Assembly (NCBI RefSeq): GCF_021533215.1
Contig: NZ_JAJNKA010000023.1
Span: 1 to 42,263 of the forward strand
Reading direction: 5' to 3'
Length of the DNA stretch: 42,263 nt
From: Portibacter lacus
Lineage (GTDB): Bacteria > Bacteroidota > Bacteroidia > Chitinophagales > Saprospiraceae
Shown: piece after piece, positions 25,163 to 34,587 of the stretch
Position numbering within the stretch: position 1 is the stretch's first letter
How the letters are laid out: each line of letters opens with the position of its first letter
The notes under the pieces: generated by a model
The model's input: only the letters and a program-made list of their open reading frames with translations
Told to the model about the DNA's origin: nothing
The model's database searches: none
Program-made: the position numbers and the translations under genes

Positions 25163-27070
25163 ATGTGTGGGATTTGTGGAATAGTTGATTTTAATGAAAT
25201 TCAAAAGCAAGATGCTAGACTAGAAATTGTTCAGCGGATGAATGCTGCGATGTATCATCGTGGTCCTGATGATGATGGCTTTTTCTCCAATGAGAAAGTC
25301 AGTATAGCAATGCGGAGATTAGCTATAATCGATCTCGAATCTGGTCAGCAACCGATCTATAATGAAGATAAGTCTGTAATAGTAATCTGTAGTGGTGAAA
25401 TCTATAATTATAGAGCATTAAAGGAAGAACTCCTCGAAAAAGGACATGTTTTTACTACGGAATCTGATACAGAGGTAATTGTCCATCAATATGAAGAAGC
25501 TGGAGCTGATGTTTTTAGAGATTTAAAAGGTATGTTTTCCATTTGTATTTATGACTTGAAGAAGGAGAAAATACTCATTGGCAGAGACCGCTTCGGAGAA
25601 AAGCCGCTTTATTATCATAAGAAACATCACATCTTAAGCTTTTCCAGTGAAATCGAATCCTTGCTAGAACATCAATGGATTCAACGAAAATTAAATCTAG
25701 AAAGTTTACCTTATTACTTTAGAACAGCAACGATTCCCGAGCCTTTTACCTTGATAAAAAATGTGCAGAGTCTGGCGCCAGGGCATTATCTGGAAATCAC
25801 AAAGGAAGGATTGTTGACTAAAGTTTATTACCGACCAGAAATCAATGGTGGAAGACATATTCGATCGGAAAAAGAAGCTGTAGATTTTATTAAACCTAGG
25901 TTAGAAAAAGCGGTACACTCACAGATGGCAAGCGATGTTCCGATCGGTGCATTTCTTACAGGTGGAATAGATTCGAGCTCTATTGTAGCATTAATGCAGA
26001 AAAACCAAGCGACACCAATTCAGACCTTCAATGTGAAATTTGAAGAAGAAAAATTTGATGAAAGTGTCATTGCACGAAAGGTTGCGGAGTATTGTGGTAC
26101 CGATCACCACGAAATGGTAATACCTAATCCAACATTTACAGAGCAGATGTTCTGGGAATTAATAGACCATATAGGTTTTCCTTTCCGAGATAGTACGGCC
26201 ATTTCGACTTACCTTCTCTCGAGAGAAGTTTCTAGTCATGTGAAAGTAGCACTTTCAGGTGATGGTGCAGATGAATTATTCGGTGGATACGATATATTTA
26301 AGTGGTATTTGAAAACACTAAAGTCGAAAAATACCCCAAAAGGATTAAGGAAATTATTTAAAAATAGTATCCAATCCGTCCAGGATTTACCCTTTTTAAA
26401 AGATTACGCTAAACTTTGGGAATTGAAAAGAGAGCTTAACACTTCTCTAGTGGATAAGGATGAGCTTCCAGTTACCTTGAGTGAAATATATAATATTGCT
26501 GAAATAGAAGAATTGATGGGAGGTGAAAGCAGCTATGCACTTTATCGACCCTTTACGTCGAATCCACTTAATCATCAGACCCTTCGACATATCATGTATT
26601 ATAGAATGATGCATGTGCTTCCAGTAAAAATGTTGGTCAAATTAGATCGAATGAGTATGGCACATTCATTAGAAGTGAGAACACCATTTCTAGACCTAGA
26701 CTTATTCGAAGCTTCCCTAGAAATTCCCGCGGACTTGCTGATCAAAGGCGGTGAAAGTAAGTATATCCTTCGTTCGATCATGAAAGATGAGCTTCCTGAA
26801 GAGGTCTTTAATAAAAAGAAATCTGGCTTCTACATCCCCATGCATAGGTATATTAACAAAGAATTTAAGGCACTAGCTACCGACTTGTTATTTGATAATA
26901 ATCCATGGCCTAATTTTTTCAATCGAGCAACATTGATTAGGATTTTTGAAAATGGAATCCACAAAAAGAAGAGCGATGCTGTCCAGAGTGTTTTCCAATC
27001 AAGTCACCAACTCTGGATGATGATGCAACTGCTTGGATGGGCACGAAGATTTAAAATTGAAGTTGAGTAA
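25163..27070 (+). CDS. asnB: Asparagine synthetase (glutamine-hydrolysing)
   Basis: Makes asparagine from aspartate, ATP and glutamine, or performs a related amidotransfer. The 635-residue protein begins MCGICGIVDF, so Cys2 becomes the N-terminal nucleophile of the class II glutaminase domain (about 1-215; MYHRGPDDDG, SGEIYNY and GRDRFGEKPLYY motifs). The synthetase domain (about 240-610) has the PP-loop LTGGIDSSS near residue 266 and SGDGADELFGGY. The start is fixed by the need for Cys2. Length and style also fit AsnB-like amidotransferases of exopolysaccharide clusters. The nucleotide-sugar epimerase 150 nt downstream makes such a role possible, but no glycosyltransferases are nearby. Confidence 0.93.
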   Translation: MCGICGIVDFNEIQKQDARLEIVQRMNAAMYHRGPDDDGFFSNEKVSIAMRRLAIIDLESGQQPIYNEDKSVIVICSGEIYNYRALKEELLEKGHVFTTESDTEVIVHQYEEAGADVFRDLKGMFSICIYDLKKEKILIGRDRFGEKPLYYHKKHHILSFSSEIESLLEHQWIQRKLNLESLPYYFRTATIPEPFTLIKNVQSLAPGHYLEITKEGLLTKVYYRPEINGGRHIRSEKEAVDFIKPRLEKAVHSQMASDVPIGAFLTGGIDSSSIVALMQKNQATPIQTFNVKFEEEKFDESVIARKVAEYCGTDHHEMVIPNPTFTEQMFWELIDHIGFPFRDSTAISTYLLSREVSSHVKVALSGDGADELFGGYDIFKWYLKTLKSKNTPKGLRKLFKNSIQSVQDLPFLKDYAKLWELKRELNTSLVDKDELPVTLSEIYNIAEIEELMGGESSYALYRPFTSNPLNHQTLRHIMYYRMMHVLPVKMLVKLDRMSMAHSLEVRTPFLDLDLFEASLEIPADLLIKGGESKYILRSIMKDELPEEVFNKKKSGFYIPMHRYINKEFKALATDLLFDNNPWPNFFNRATLIRIFENGIHKKKSDAVQSVFQSSHQLWMMMQLLGWARRFKIEVE

Positions 27071-27220
27071 CCCAATTTGGTTTTCAATGTTGGAGATAAA
27101 TAGCCTTTAGAAGATTCGCTTTAATAATTTAATGATATATTTAATAACGATAGGTGCTGCAGGAAGCATATCTAGTAATACTAACTTTATAGGCAAATAG
27201 AGGATACGAATCGATCTCAA

Positions 27221-28180
27221 ATGAAAAAACATGTTTTAGTTACAGGAGGGGCAGGGTTTATTGGAAGCACGCTTGCAGAAGAATTGATAAAGGATGAATA
27301 TAAAGTGACTGTAGTTGATAATTTTGATTCGTTCTATGATAGAGAAATTAAGGAAAGAAACATCACATGGTTACTAAAACAAGAAAATTTTAGGCTCATT
27401 GAAATTGACATTCAAGACTACAACAAGCTGAAAAGTGTTTTGCGTAATAATATTGATATCATCGTTCATATCGCTGCAAAAGCTGGAGTACACGAAAGTA
27501 TTAAGGACCCTATTAATTGCCAGAAGGTAAATGTTGTTGGTACGCAGAATATGTTAGAACTAGCGAAAGAAATAGGGGTTAATCAGTTTGTTTTTGCCTC
27601 TTCCAGCTCAGTTTACGGAGTGAATCCGAATACGCCATGGAGTGAAGATGATAAGTCACTCAAGCCGATTAGTCCTTATGCTAGCAGCAAGTTAAGTTGT
27701 GAAATGCTAGGCCATGTATACAGTTCACTTTACGATATCAGGTTTTTAAGTTTGCGATTTTTTACCGTTTATGGCCCAAGACAAAGGCCAGATCTTGCAA
27801 TTCATAAATTTGCCTGTATGATCGAGAAAGGTGAAGAGATTACGCAGTATGGCGATGGTAGTTCACGACGCGATTATACATACATCGATGATATCATCAA
27901 TGGTGTTAAGTCGGCAATAGAATATGATAAATCAAATTATGAAATCATTAACTTAGGTAACAACCAGACTGTATCTTTATCTGAAATGATCGAAATCATA
28001 TCTGATGTTTTTGGTAAGAAAGCGATGATAAAGCAACTACCTGACCAGCCAGGTGATGTAAGGGTTACCTATGCTAATGTTTCAAAGGCAGAACGCTTAT
28101 TAAATTACAAAGCATCTACCAATTTTCGGGAAGGAATCGTTTTGTTTAGAGAGTGGTTCATGAAGAATGAAATAAGCTAG
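27221..28180 (+). CDS. NAD-dependent nucleotide-sugar epimerase (UDP-glucuronate 4-epimerase-like)
   Basis: A 319-residue extended short-chain dehydrogenase/reductase. The N-terminal GGAGFIGS (about 9-16) binds NAD, SSSSVYG supplies the catalytic Ser, and SPYASSK (about 150-156) holds the YxxxK pair. RFFTVYGPRQRPDLAIHKF and the DYTYIDDI stretch fit the UDP-glucuronate 4-epimerase branch, which interconverts UDP-glucuronate and UDP-galacturonate for surface polysaccharide. Length is typical. It lies on the same strand as asnB but is separated by 150 nt without an obvious terminator. The exact substrate is inferred from the subfamily pattern. Confidence 0.87.
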   Translation: MKKHVLVTGGAGFIGSTLAEELIKDEYKVTVVDNFDSFYDREIKERNITWLLKQENFRLIEIDIQDYNKLKSVLRNNIDIIVHIAAKAGVHESIKDPINCQKVNVVGTQNMLELAKEIGVNQFVFASSSSVYGVNPNTPWSEDDKSLKPISPYASSKLSCEMLGHVYSSLYDIRFLSLRFFTVYGPRQRPDLAIHKFACMIEKGEEITQYGDGSSRRDYTYIDDIINGVKSAIEYDKSNYEIINLGNNQTVSLSEMIEIISDVFGKKAMIKQLPDQPGDVRVTYANVSKAERLLNYKASTNFREGIVLFREWFMKNEIS

Positions 28181-28272
28181 AGAAGCAAATTTCTAATGCT
28201 TTATAGGGGTTGATGTCAATGTTAACTTCCGTTTTTTTTAAGAAATCCATTGAATTCAAAAACGAATTCTGA

Positions 28273-28827
28273 ATGAGTAGCGTTAAGAATGGTATGAAAC
28301 GTATTTCTATAATTATAACATTAATATTTTCAAGTATTGCAACTACTTTATCCGGTCAAGAGTGGAAAGTTTTCCAATCTTACGAGGGGGATTTTTCGGT
28401 CATGACACCTGGAATGATGGAGCAGAAAAGAGCTACTATCACAACGGAGTTAGGCGATTTCGATGTTCATACCTTATTTTATAATTCTCAGGATACGGTA
28501 TCGAACTACTTATATTTGATCAATTTTTATGACCTTCCTGAAGATATGCTTCCACCAGATTCCACGACCTTGGCGATGGAGTTCTTATTGAATACCATGG
28601 ATCAGAGTGTTAGTGATCTAGGTGGTGATCTACAGTACAGCACGGAAGTTGAAATCGGAAATCATCCAGGATTAATGTGGAGGAGCAGATCAGATGAAAA
28701 AGTGGTGAAGAGTCGAGCCTATGTTATTAATAACAGATTCTACATGTTGCAGGTGTTTTCTGTACCTAGCAAATCCCTGAACGCTGATGTAGATAAATTC
28801 TTAGAATCTTTTACATTAAAGACTTAG
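28273..28827 (+). CDS. Small secreted protein of unknown function
   Basis: 184 residues with an N-terminal signal peptide (KRISIIITLIFSSIATTLSGQ). An in-frame ATG at 28294 would remove eight residues before the signal and may be the real start. The mature part has no motif I recognise with certainty; it starts EWKVFQSYEGDFSVMTPGMMEQK, reminiscent of small periplasmic beta proteins that open with a 'xFxVxxPG' strand. Its stop overlaps the convergent decarboxylase gene by 17 nt. Confidence 0.75.
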   Translation: MSSVKNGMKRISIIITLIFSSIATTLSGQEWKVFQSYEGDFSVMTPGMMEQKRATITTELGDFDVHTLFYNSQDTVSNYLYLINFYDLPEDMLPPDSTTLAMEFLLNTMDQSVSDLGGDLQYSTEVEIGNHPGLMWRSRSDEKVVKSRAYVINNRFYMLQVFSVPSKSLNADVDKFLESFTLKT

Positions 28828-30256
28828 TCCTTTCTAAGCAATCTTCTAGCATATCGAAACATTTCTCAACAGTGGAAACGTGGGTTCTAAAGCTCAATAC
28901 TGCTACTCGAATCCATATTTGCTCATTAATAATAGTAGAAGAAAGGAAGACTCGTCCATCTTTGTGAATTTCTTTCATTAAGATTTTATTGAATTCATTC
29001 GCGTCTTTATTGATTGGATTATATCGGAATATCCCAACCGATAAGTCTGGTTCAGGCCCAATTTCAAATCCCATTCTACGCACTCCTTCTAGAAAATACA
29101 GACATAAGCCTCGTTTCTCTCTTAACGCATCTTGAAATACTTCTACGCCATATAATTGTAACGGAAGCCACAAGCGCAGTCCTCTAAAGTGCTTAGTTAG
29201 TTCTGGAGATAGATCAGCGGGAGAATATTCTTGATCATTTTCTACTGCATCCTGGAGGTAGCTTGCTCTATAGTGATGCGATTTGAGCATAGCCGCCTTA
29301 TTTTTAATCAATACAGCACCTAGTCCATAAGCAAGAAACAATCCTTTATGCGGATCGATGACCAGCGAATCAGACCTTTCCATTCCCTTGAATTTATGCT
29401 TTAATTCATCAAGCATGATGAAGAATCCACCATAAGCTGCATCTACATGGAACCATAAATTATGAGCTTCAGTGATATCCGCAATTTTATCAAGTGGATC
29501 TATATTTCCTATGTTTGTTGTCCCAGCTGACGCAACGACTAAGAAAGGTTTTAGGCCATTTTTTAGGTCAATGTTTATCATCTCTTCTAGCGAATCAACC
29601 CTAATGTTATAGTTTGCGTCTAAAGGAATATTACGCATGTGACACTTACCTAAGCCAGCAATTCGAACCGCCTTATGCACACAATGATGTGTTTGTTCAG
29701 AAAGGTAGATGACCGCTTTTTCTACTGCTGCACCTTCCACTTCATGGTGATCTCTTGCGGCAGTTATGGCTATTAAATTAGCAATAGAACCACCAGAGGT
29801 GAGATTCCCTAATGCGCTGCTCGGATAACCACATACGTCTTTCATCCAGTCGATGACGCGGTTTTCCAGACGCACAGCACCTGGACTTCCAAAGTATAGA
29901 CCTGCGTAACGATTGGAAATAGCGGCAATAAAGTCACCCATGGCAGTTGCGAATATGCCACCGCCAGGAATATAACCTAAGTGCCCACCGGAGGCAGGAT
30001 TTAATCCAGGTAAGTCAACTTCTTCTTTGAAAATATGAAGGATTTCGGACAGGTCTTTGGATTGACCATTAACTTTTAGTCGATCAGGGTCTTTAGTTTC
30101 ATCACTCCTAAAGCTCAAGTCTGTGTCTAGATTCTCTATAAACTCACCAGCATATTCTTCTAGATGATTCATAAACTTCTTACGCACCTCAGCGTTAGGT
30201 TCGAGGATAGTAGCATTATGTTCTAGTCTGAGAAGTTGTGTCCGCAATTCTTTCAT
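28811..30256 (-). CDS. Pyridoxal-phosphate-dependent group II amino acid decarboxylase
   Basis: A 481-residue cytoplasmic PLP enzyme of the aromatic-L-amino-acid/glutamate decarboxylase family, which removes the alpha-carboxyl of an amino acid. Visible motifs are GNLTSGGSIANL for phosphate binding, HVDAAYGGF with the Asp that holds the PLP nitrogen, and DPHKGLF with the Schiff-base Lys at residue 304. Length fits the aromatic/tyrosine-type branch, but the substrate cannot be fixed. It is divergent from coaD (77 nt apart) and its 3' end overlaps the convergent secreted-protein gene. Confidence 0.88.
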   Translation of the reverse strand: MKELRTQLLRLEHNATILEPNAEVRKKFMNHLEEYAGEFIENLDTDLSFRSDETKDPDRLKVNGQSKDLSEILHIFKEEVDLPGLNPASGGHLGYIPGGGIFATAMGDFIAAISNRYAGLYFGSPGAVRLENRVIDWMKDVCGYPSSALGNLTSGGSIANLIAITAARDHHEVEGAAVEKAVIYLSEQTHHCVHKAVRIAGLGKCHMRNIPLDANYNIRVDSLEEMINIDLKNGLKPFLVVASAGTTNIGNIDPLDKIADITEAHNLWFHVDAAYGGFFIMLDELKHKFKGMERSDSLVIDPHKGLFLAYGLGAVLIKNKAAMLKSHHYRASYLQDAVENDQEYSPADLSPELTKHFRGLRLWLPLQLYGVEVFQDALREKRGLCLYFLEGVRRMGFEIGPEPDLSVGIFRYNPINKDANEFNKILMKEIHKDGRVFLSSTIINEQIWIRVAVLSFRTHVSTVEKCFDMLEDCLERTKSLM

Positions 30257-30333
30257 TTGTTCATCTTTCGAAGGCTAAAAATAAACTGTTTACTATATAT
30301 GCAGTACATTTAAGAGAAAATTTAAAATAAGAA

Positions 30334-30789
30334 ATGAAGATTGCAGTATTCCCGGGCTCATTCGACCCAATTACATCAGGACATGTTGATTTGGTAAAGC
30401 GAGCATTGCCGCTATTTGATAAGATAATAGTGGCGATCGGAGTTAATTCACAGAAGAAGTATCTGTTTGATTTAGATCAGCGACTTTCGTGGTTAGAAGA
30501 TGTTTTTAAAGATGAACCGAAAATTGAAATCGGACAATTTGAAGGACTTACGGCACATTATTGCAAACGAATAAATTCGAATTACTTATTAAGGGGATTA
30601 CGTAATGCTTCAGATTTCGATTATGAAAAGACGATTTCGCAATTGAATTCTATTGTTGGCGATGATTTAGAAACTTTATTCCTAATCAGTCGGCCTGCAT
30701 TTTCACATATCTCTTCGACGATTGTTAGAGAAATAATTAAAGGAGGAGGAGATGCAAGTCCCTTCCTTCCAGAGTCGGTTAAAGTCTAA
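30334..30789 (+). CDS. coaD: Pantetheine-phosphate adenylyltransferase
   Basis: Transfers AMP from ATP to 4'-phosphopantetheine, the penultimate step of coenzyme A synthesis. The 151-residue protein opens MKIAVFPGSFDPITSGH with the nucleotidyltransferase (T/H)xGH motif near residue 18, and has LLRGLRNASDFDYE for substrate binding and the C-terminal ISSTIVRE motif. Length is slightly shorter than the usual 155-165 but complete. The next gene starts 40 nt later behind its own promoter box. Confidence 0.95.
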   Translation: MKIAVFPGSFDPITSGHVDLVKRALPLFDKIIVAIGVNSQKKYLFDLDQRLSWLEDVFKDEPKIEIGQFEGLTAHYCKRINSNYLLRGLRNASDFDYEKTISQLNSIVGDDLETLFLISRPAFSHISSTIVREIIKGGGDASPFLPESVKV

Positions 30790-30796
30790 TTTTTTA

Positions 30797-30804
30797 TACA
30801 TTTG
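30797..30804 (+). promoter_or_regulatory. Bacteroidota -7 box of pruA
   Basis: TACATTTG matches TAnnTTTG and is followed by GCAGC, 25 nt before the pruA ATG. It is placed right after the coaD stop codon. Confidence 0.6.
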
Positions 30805-30829
30805 CAGCAACTAAAAAAAACAAAGAATT

Positions 30830-32461
30830 ATGTCAAACGCATTTTTTGAGCCACCATTAGCGGTTAATGAACCGATATATGATTATGCACCAGGCACCGA
30901 GTGTAAAGATGAATTAAAACAAGCTATTCGTATTCTTAAGTCAACGGAAGTTGATGTACCGATGTTTATCGATGGAAAAGAAGTTAGAACTGGCAATAAG
31001 ATAAGCATGCATCCTCCGTACGAACATGCATATACATTGGGTCATTTTCACATGGGTGATAAGAGCCATGTAGAAAGTGCGATCGATGCGGCATTAGCAG
31101 CGAGAAAAGAGTGGGGGAGTCTTCCATGGCAGGATCGGGCAGCAATATTTCTAAAAGCTGCTGATTTAATTGCTGGACCTTACAGAGCGAGAATGAATGC
31201 AGCCACAATGTTGTGTCAATCTAAAAATGCATATCAGTCAGAAATAGATGCTGTATGTGAATTAATAGACTTCCTTAGGTTTAATGTTCAGTTTATGACT
31301 GAGTTATATGCAGGTCAACCGGAAAGTGCAGAAGGAGTATGGAATAGACTAGAATATAGACCATTAGAAGGGTTTGTTTTTGCGATTACACCTTTTAATT
31401 TTACAGCAATTGCAGGTAATCTATGTGCGGCTCCAGCTATGATGGGGAACACGGTTGTATGGAAACCAGCTGAATCACAAGTATATTCAGCAGCGTTAAT
31501 CATGGAGATTTTTATGGAAGCTGGGTTACCAGATGGTGTGATTAATATGATTTTAGTTGACGGACCTGTAGCAGGCGATGTTGTATTTAGTCATAAGGAA
31601 TTTGCAGGATTGCATTTTACAGGAAGTACAGGAGTTTTTCAACATTTATGGAAGACGATTGGAAATAACATAAGTAATTATAAATCATATCCTAGGATCG
31701 TAGGAGAAACAGGAGGAAAGGATTTTGTAGTGGCTCATAATAGTGCGCATCCTGACGAAGTTGCAACAGCATTGGCAAGAGGAGCTTTCGAATTTCAAGG
31801 ACAGAAGTGTTCTGCTGCGTCTAGAGCTTATGTTCCAGCGTCAATTTGGGATAAAGTTTGGGAAAAACTAGCGTCTCAGGTTAAGTCATTTAAAATGGGT
31901 TCACCAGAGGACTTTACTAATTTTATTAATGCAGTAATTGATGAGAAGTCATTTGATAAGATTTCTGGATATATTGAAAATGTAAAGAAATCTGATGATG
32001 CTGAAATAATTATCGGAGGCGGATGTGATAAATCTAAAGGGTACTTCATTGAACCGACTATCATCAGAGCGAAGAATCCGCGCACGGTAACAATGTGTGA
32101 GGAAATTTTTGGGCCTGTGCTTACAATTTATGTGTATGAAGATGATCAGTTTGAGGAGATCTTGAAGATATGTGATGAAACATCACCATACGCATTAACA
32201 GGTTCTATCCTAGCTAAAGATAGAAATGTTATCAATTATGCAACGAAAGCACTTGAAAATTCTGCTGGTAATTTTTACATTAATGATAAGCCTACAGGGG
32301 CAGTCGTAGGGCAGCAGCCTTTCGGTGGTGGAAGAGCATCAGGAACGAATGATAAAGCAGGGTCTATCCTTAATTTGTATCGTTGGGTTTCACCTCGTAC
32401 AATTAAGGAGACGTTTGTCACACCTAGAGATTATCAGTACCCATTTCTAGGAGAGGAGTAA
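30830..32461 (+). CDS. pruA: L-glutamate gamma-semialdehyde (1-pyrroline-5-carboxylate) dehydrogenase
   Basis: Oxidises glutamate semialdehyde to glutamate with NAD+, the second step of proline catabolism. The 543-residue aldehyde dehydrogenase has the catalytic Cys at residue 327 in GQKCSAAS, GETGGKDF with the general-base region, FTGSTGVF in the Rossmann fold, and the C-terminal substrate loop GRASGTNDKAG typical of P5C dehydrogenases. Length fits the stand-alone eukaryote-like P5CDH rather than bifunctional PutA. No proline dehydrogenase is in the window. A strong terminator follows. Confidence 0.93.
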   Translation: MSNAFFEPPLAVNEPIYDYAPGTECKDELKQAIRILKSTEVDVPMFIDGKEVRTGNKISMHPPYEHAYTLGHFHMGDKSHVESAIDAALAARKEWGSLPWQDRAAIFLKAADLIAGPYRARMNAATMLCQSKNAYQSEIDAVCELIDFLRFNVQFMTELYAGQPESAEGVWNRLEYRPLEGFVFAITPFNFTAIAGNLCAAPAMMGNTVVWKPAESQVYSAALIMEIFMEAGLPDGVINMILVDGPVAGDVVFSHKEFAGLHFTGSTGVFQHLWKTIGNNISNYKSYPRIVGETGGKDFVVAHNSAHPDEVATALARGAFEFQGQKCSAASRAYVPASIWDKVWEKLASQVKSFKMGSPEDFTNFINAVIDEKSFDKISGYIENVKKSDDAEIIIGGGCDKSKGYFIEPTIIRAKNPRTVTMCEEIFGPVLTIYVYEDDQFEEILKICDETSPYALTGSILAKDRNVINYATKALENSAGNFYINDKPTGAVVGQQPFGGGRASGTNDKAGSILNLYRWVSPRTIKETFVTPRDYQYPFLGEE

Positions 32462-32485
32462 TATTTTATATTCTGAAATATATCG

Positions 32486-32519
32486 GCATTGCAACACATT
32501 GTGTTGCAATGCTTTTTTA
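32486..32519 (+). terminator. Intrinsic terminator of pruA
   Basis: A perfect 12-bp stem, GCATTGCAACAC with GTGTTGCAATGC, around a 3-nt loop, followed by TTTTTT. It lies 25 nt after the stop codon. Confidence 0.92.
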
Positions 32520-33068
32520 TTTAAAAATATAACATACTTATTTTGCGTTTTAAAGAAATAATATCTATATTTATATTATTGTTAACTTGTTCTTTGAAAT
32601 CATGCGGTTAGAAAAAGAAATAATTTATTAAATCTTCTAATATTGCTTGTTTGGAATTAAACAATCTTCTGATAATAGTTACCCTAATAATCCAATTTAA
32701 CTAAACAAGGAATGCTTTTCCAGTTCGATGGGAAATAATAAATTCACTCTTCTTTTAATCCAAATTGAAAAGAAATAAATTTAAATTTTATGGAGCCGCC
32801 ATACCTTATGTTGGCAAATTTAGATTTTTCTTTGCCACTAATTCCGCTTTTTCTGGAAGAAAGTTTCGTTTTATAACGAGGGATTTATAGTATATAATCC
32901 AACAAGAAATTGAAAAAATATAAATATCGAAACATTACCTCTTCATGAATGTTGAAAATGGTCCCATTAACTGTGAACTTGTAATATTAATGTATTATTC
33001 AGATCTTAAGTTAGTTCCTTAAAAAAATGCCTGTAATTCAGGTTGATTCAACATTAATCATATTGAGG

Positions 33069-33172
33069 TTTGTTTTCAGAAGAAAACAAGTAGTGAAATT
33101 TAATTTCACGCTCATACTTGTAAATGAAAAATCATATAGGGTCATGCTTTTGAAAAGTATGACCCTATTTTT
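33069..33172 (+). ncRNA. Candidate small structured RNA ending in a strong terminator
   Basis: Three hairpins follow in 100 nt: TTGTTTTC/GAAAACAA (33070-33089), GTGAAAT/ATTTCAC (33093-33109), and a terminator stem at 33137-33167 with a T run. CAAGTA (33087-33092) can instead pair with TACTTG (33115-33120), which would extend the second hairpin and compete with the first. No open reading frame occupies the stretch, and the terminator is too far from pruA, which has its own. A stand-alone small RNA or a leader attenuator are both possible; no known RNA family is recognised. Confidence 0.35.
33137..33172 (+). terminator. Intrinsic terminator in the gap before the dehydrogenase gene
   Basis: TAGGGTCAT pairs with ATGACCCTA, extended by CTTT/AAAG across a single mismatch (G opposite T), and is followed by TTTTT. 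No annotated gene lies directly upstream on the plus strand, so it must end an unannotated transcript. Confidence 0.8.
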
Positions 33173-33370
33173 ATTTGATCTATTAGAATCATCGATCTGA
33201 TTTGATTAGATTTTTTACGTTGTTTAATATTATTTTCTATTGAGGTTTAGTTCTTTACTTATTTATGTATCTTGAATGTCTTATTATGAAAATGAGGTGA
33301 TTTTGGAATGGTAGTCAAATTGAATAATTATTTGATATACAGAAGTTTGTAATAATTAATTTATACGAAA

Positions 33371-34576
33371 ATGAAGATTGGTGTTATTAGAGAAGGTAAG
33401 GTGCCATCAGATAGCAGAGTTTGCTTAACTCCTAGGCATTGCAGAATATTACTGGATAAAGGAATCGATATTGTGGTGCAGCCTTCAGAGGTGAGGGTGT
33501 TCAAAGATGACGAGTACCTGGCTCAAGGAATTAAGTTGCAGGAAGATGTTTCAGATCGTGATATTTTAATTGGTGTGAAGGAAGTTCCACTTGAAATGTT
33601 GATTCCAGAAAAGACCTATTTTTTCTTTTCTCATACTTTTAAAGAGCAAGTTTATAACAGAGGATTGCTTCAGGAAGTGCTGAAGCAGAAAATTAGGTTG
33701 ATTGACTATGAAGCGATAACTAATAAGGATGGAATGCGATTAATTGCATTCGGTAAATTTGCTGGAATAGTTGGAGCTCATAACGGTATGTATACTTATT
33801 TGAAAGGAAAAGGTATGGATAAGCTGCCAAGGATGCATTCCTTCTTTAATTACGATGAGGCTAAGGAGTATTATAAAACCTTAGATTTACCTAAGATGAA
33901 GATTGTGTTAACAGGTACAGGTAGAGTGGCTGGAGGAGCTGCCCAAGTCCTGAATGATATGGGTATTATCAAAAAATCCCCTTTGGATTTTGTGGCGCAT
34001 GATTTTAAAGAAGCCGTTTATACTCAAGTGAATAGTTTTTACTATGCGAAAAGGAAGGATGGACTTGTTTTCGATGATGTAAAAGACTTTTACACTAATC
34101 CAGGGGCTTATGATTCTGATTTCGGTCATTTTTTACCAATGACAGATTTGTTTATCAATGGAATCTATTGGGATAATAGAGCGCCAGCATTTTTTACAAT
34201 AGAAGATATGAAATCTTCAGATTTTAGGATTAATACGATTGCCGATATCACTTGTGATATAGCTCCGTTAAGTTCGATACCAAGTACGATCAAGGCTTCT
34301 ACGATAGATGATCCAATTTTTGGTTACGATCCCGTAACAGAGCAGGAAACTGAACCATATGAACCAGGTGTGGTGAATATGATGACTATTGATAATTTGC
34401 CAAATGAATTACCCCGAGATGCATCTGATGCTTTTGGAGATATGTTTTTAGAACATGTTATTCCAGAAATGCTGAAAGATGAAAGTGAAATGCTTTTTAA
34501 AGCCAGCATAACAACCAACGATGGTTATCTAAATGAACCATTTGAATATCTTCAGCAATTCGTTGATGGAGAATAA
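33371..34576 (+). CDS. AlaDH/PNT-family dehydrogenase, saccharopine dehydrogenase (lysine-forming)-like
   Basis: A 401-residue two-domain NAD(P)-dependent enzyme of the alanine dehydrogenase/transhydrogenase/saccharopine dehydrogenase superfamily. The N-terminal IGVIREGKVPSDSRVCLTPRHC is the family's opening strand with the substrate-binding Arg/Lys, and LTGTGRVAGGAAQVL (about 179-193) is the nucleotide-binding Gly-rich turn. Length and the YFFFSHTFKEQ motif fit the Lys1-like (NAD+, lysine-forming) group better than alanine dehydrogenase, so a role in lysine metabolism is likely but unproven. A Crp/Fnr-type regulator begins 11 nt downstream and is probably in the same operon. Confidence 0.82.
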   Translation: MKIGVIREGKVPSDSRVCLTPRHCRILLDKGIDIVVQPSEVRVFKDDEYLAQGIKLQEDVSDRDILIGVKEVPLEMLIPEKTYFFFSHTFKEQVYNRGLLQEVLKQKIRLIDYEAITNKDGMRLIAFGKFAGIVGAHNGMYTYLKGKGMDKLPRMHSFFNYDEAKEYYKTLDLPKMKIVLTGTGRVAGGAAQVLNDMGIIKKSPLDFVAHDFKEAVYTQVNSFYYAKRKDGLVFDDVKDFYTNPGAYDSDFGHFLPMTDLFINGIYWDNRAPAFFTIEDMKSSDFRINTIADITCDIAPLSSIPSTIKASTIDDPIFGYDPVTEQETEPYEPGVVNMMTIDNLPNELPRDASDAFGDMFLEHVIPEMLKDESEMLFKASITTNDGYLNEPFEYLQQFVDGE

Positions 34577-34587
34577 ATTTTTAAATT

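Larger units (their letters stand above)
32520..33370. other. 0.85-kb non-coding stretch
   Basis: No gene with a start codon is visible. A minus-strand frame over 32744-32884 (46 residues, RYKTKLSSRKSG... ending FQFGLKEE) has protein-like composition but no start codon and is preceded by a stop, so it may be the tail of a decayed gene. The right part holds the structured RNA candidate and terminator described separately. The last 190 nt before the dehydrogenase gene show no clear -7 box. Confidence 0.5.
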
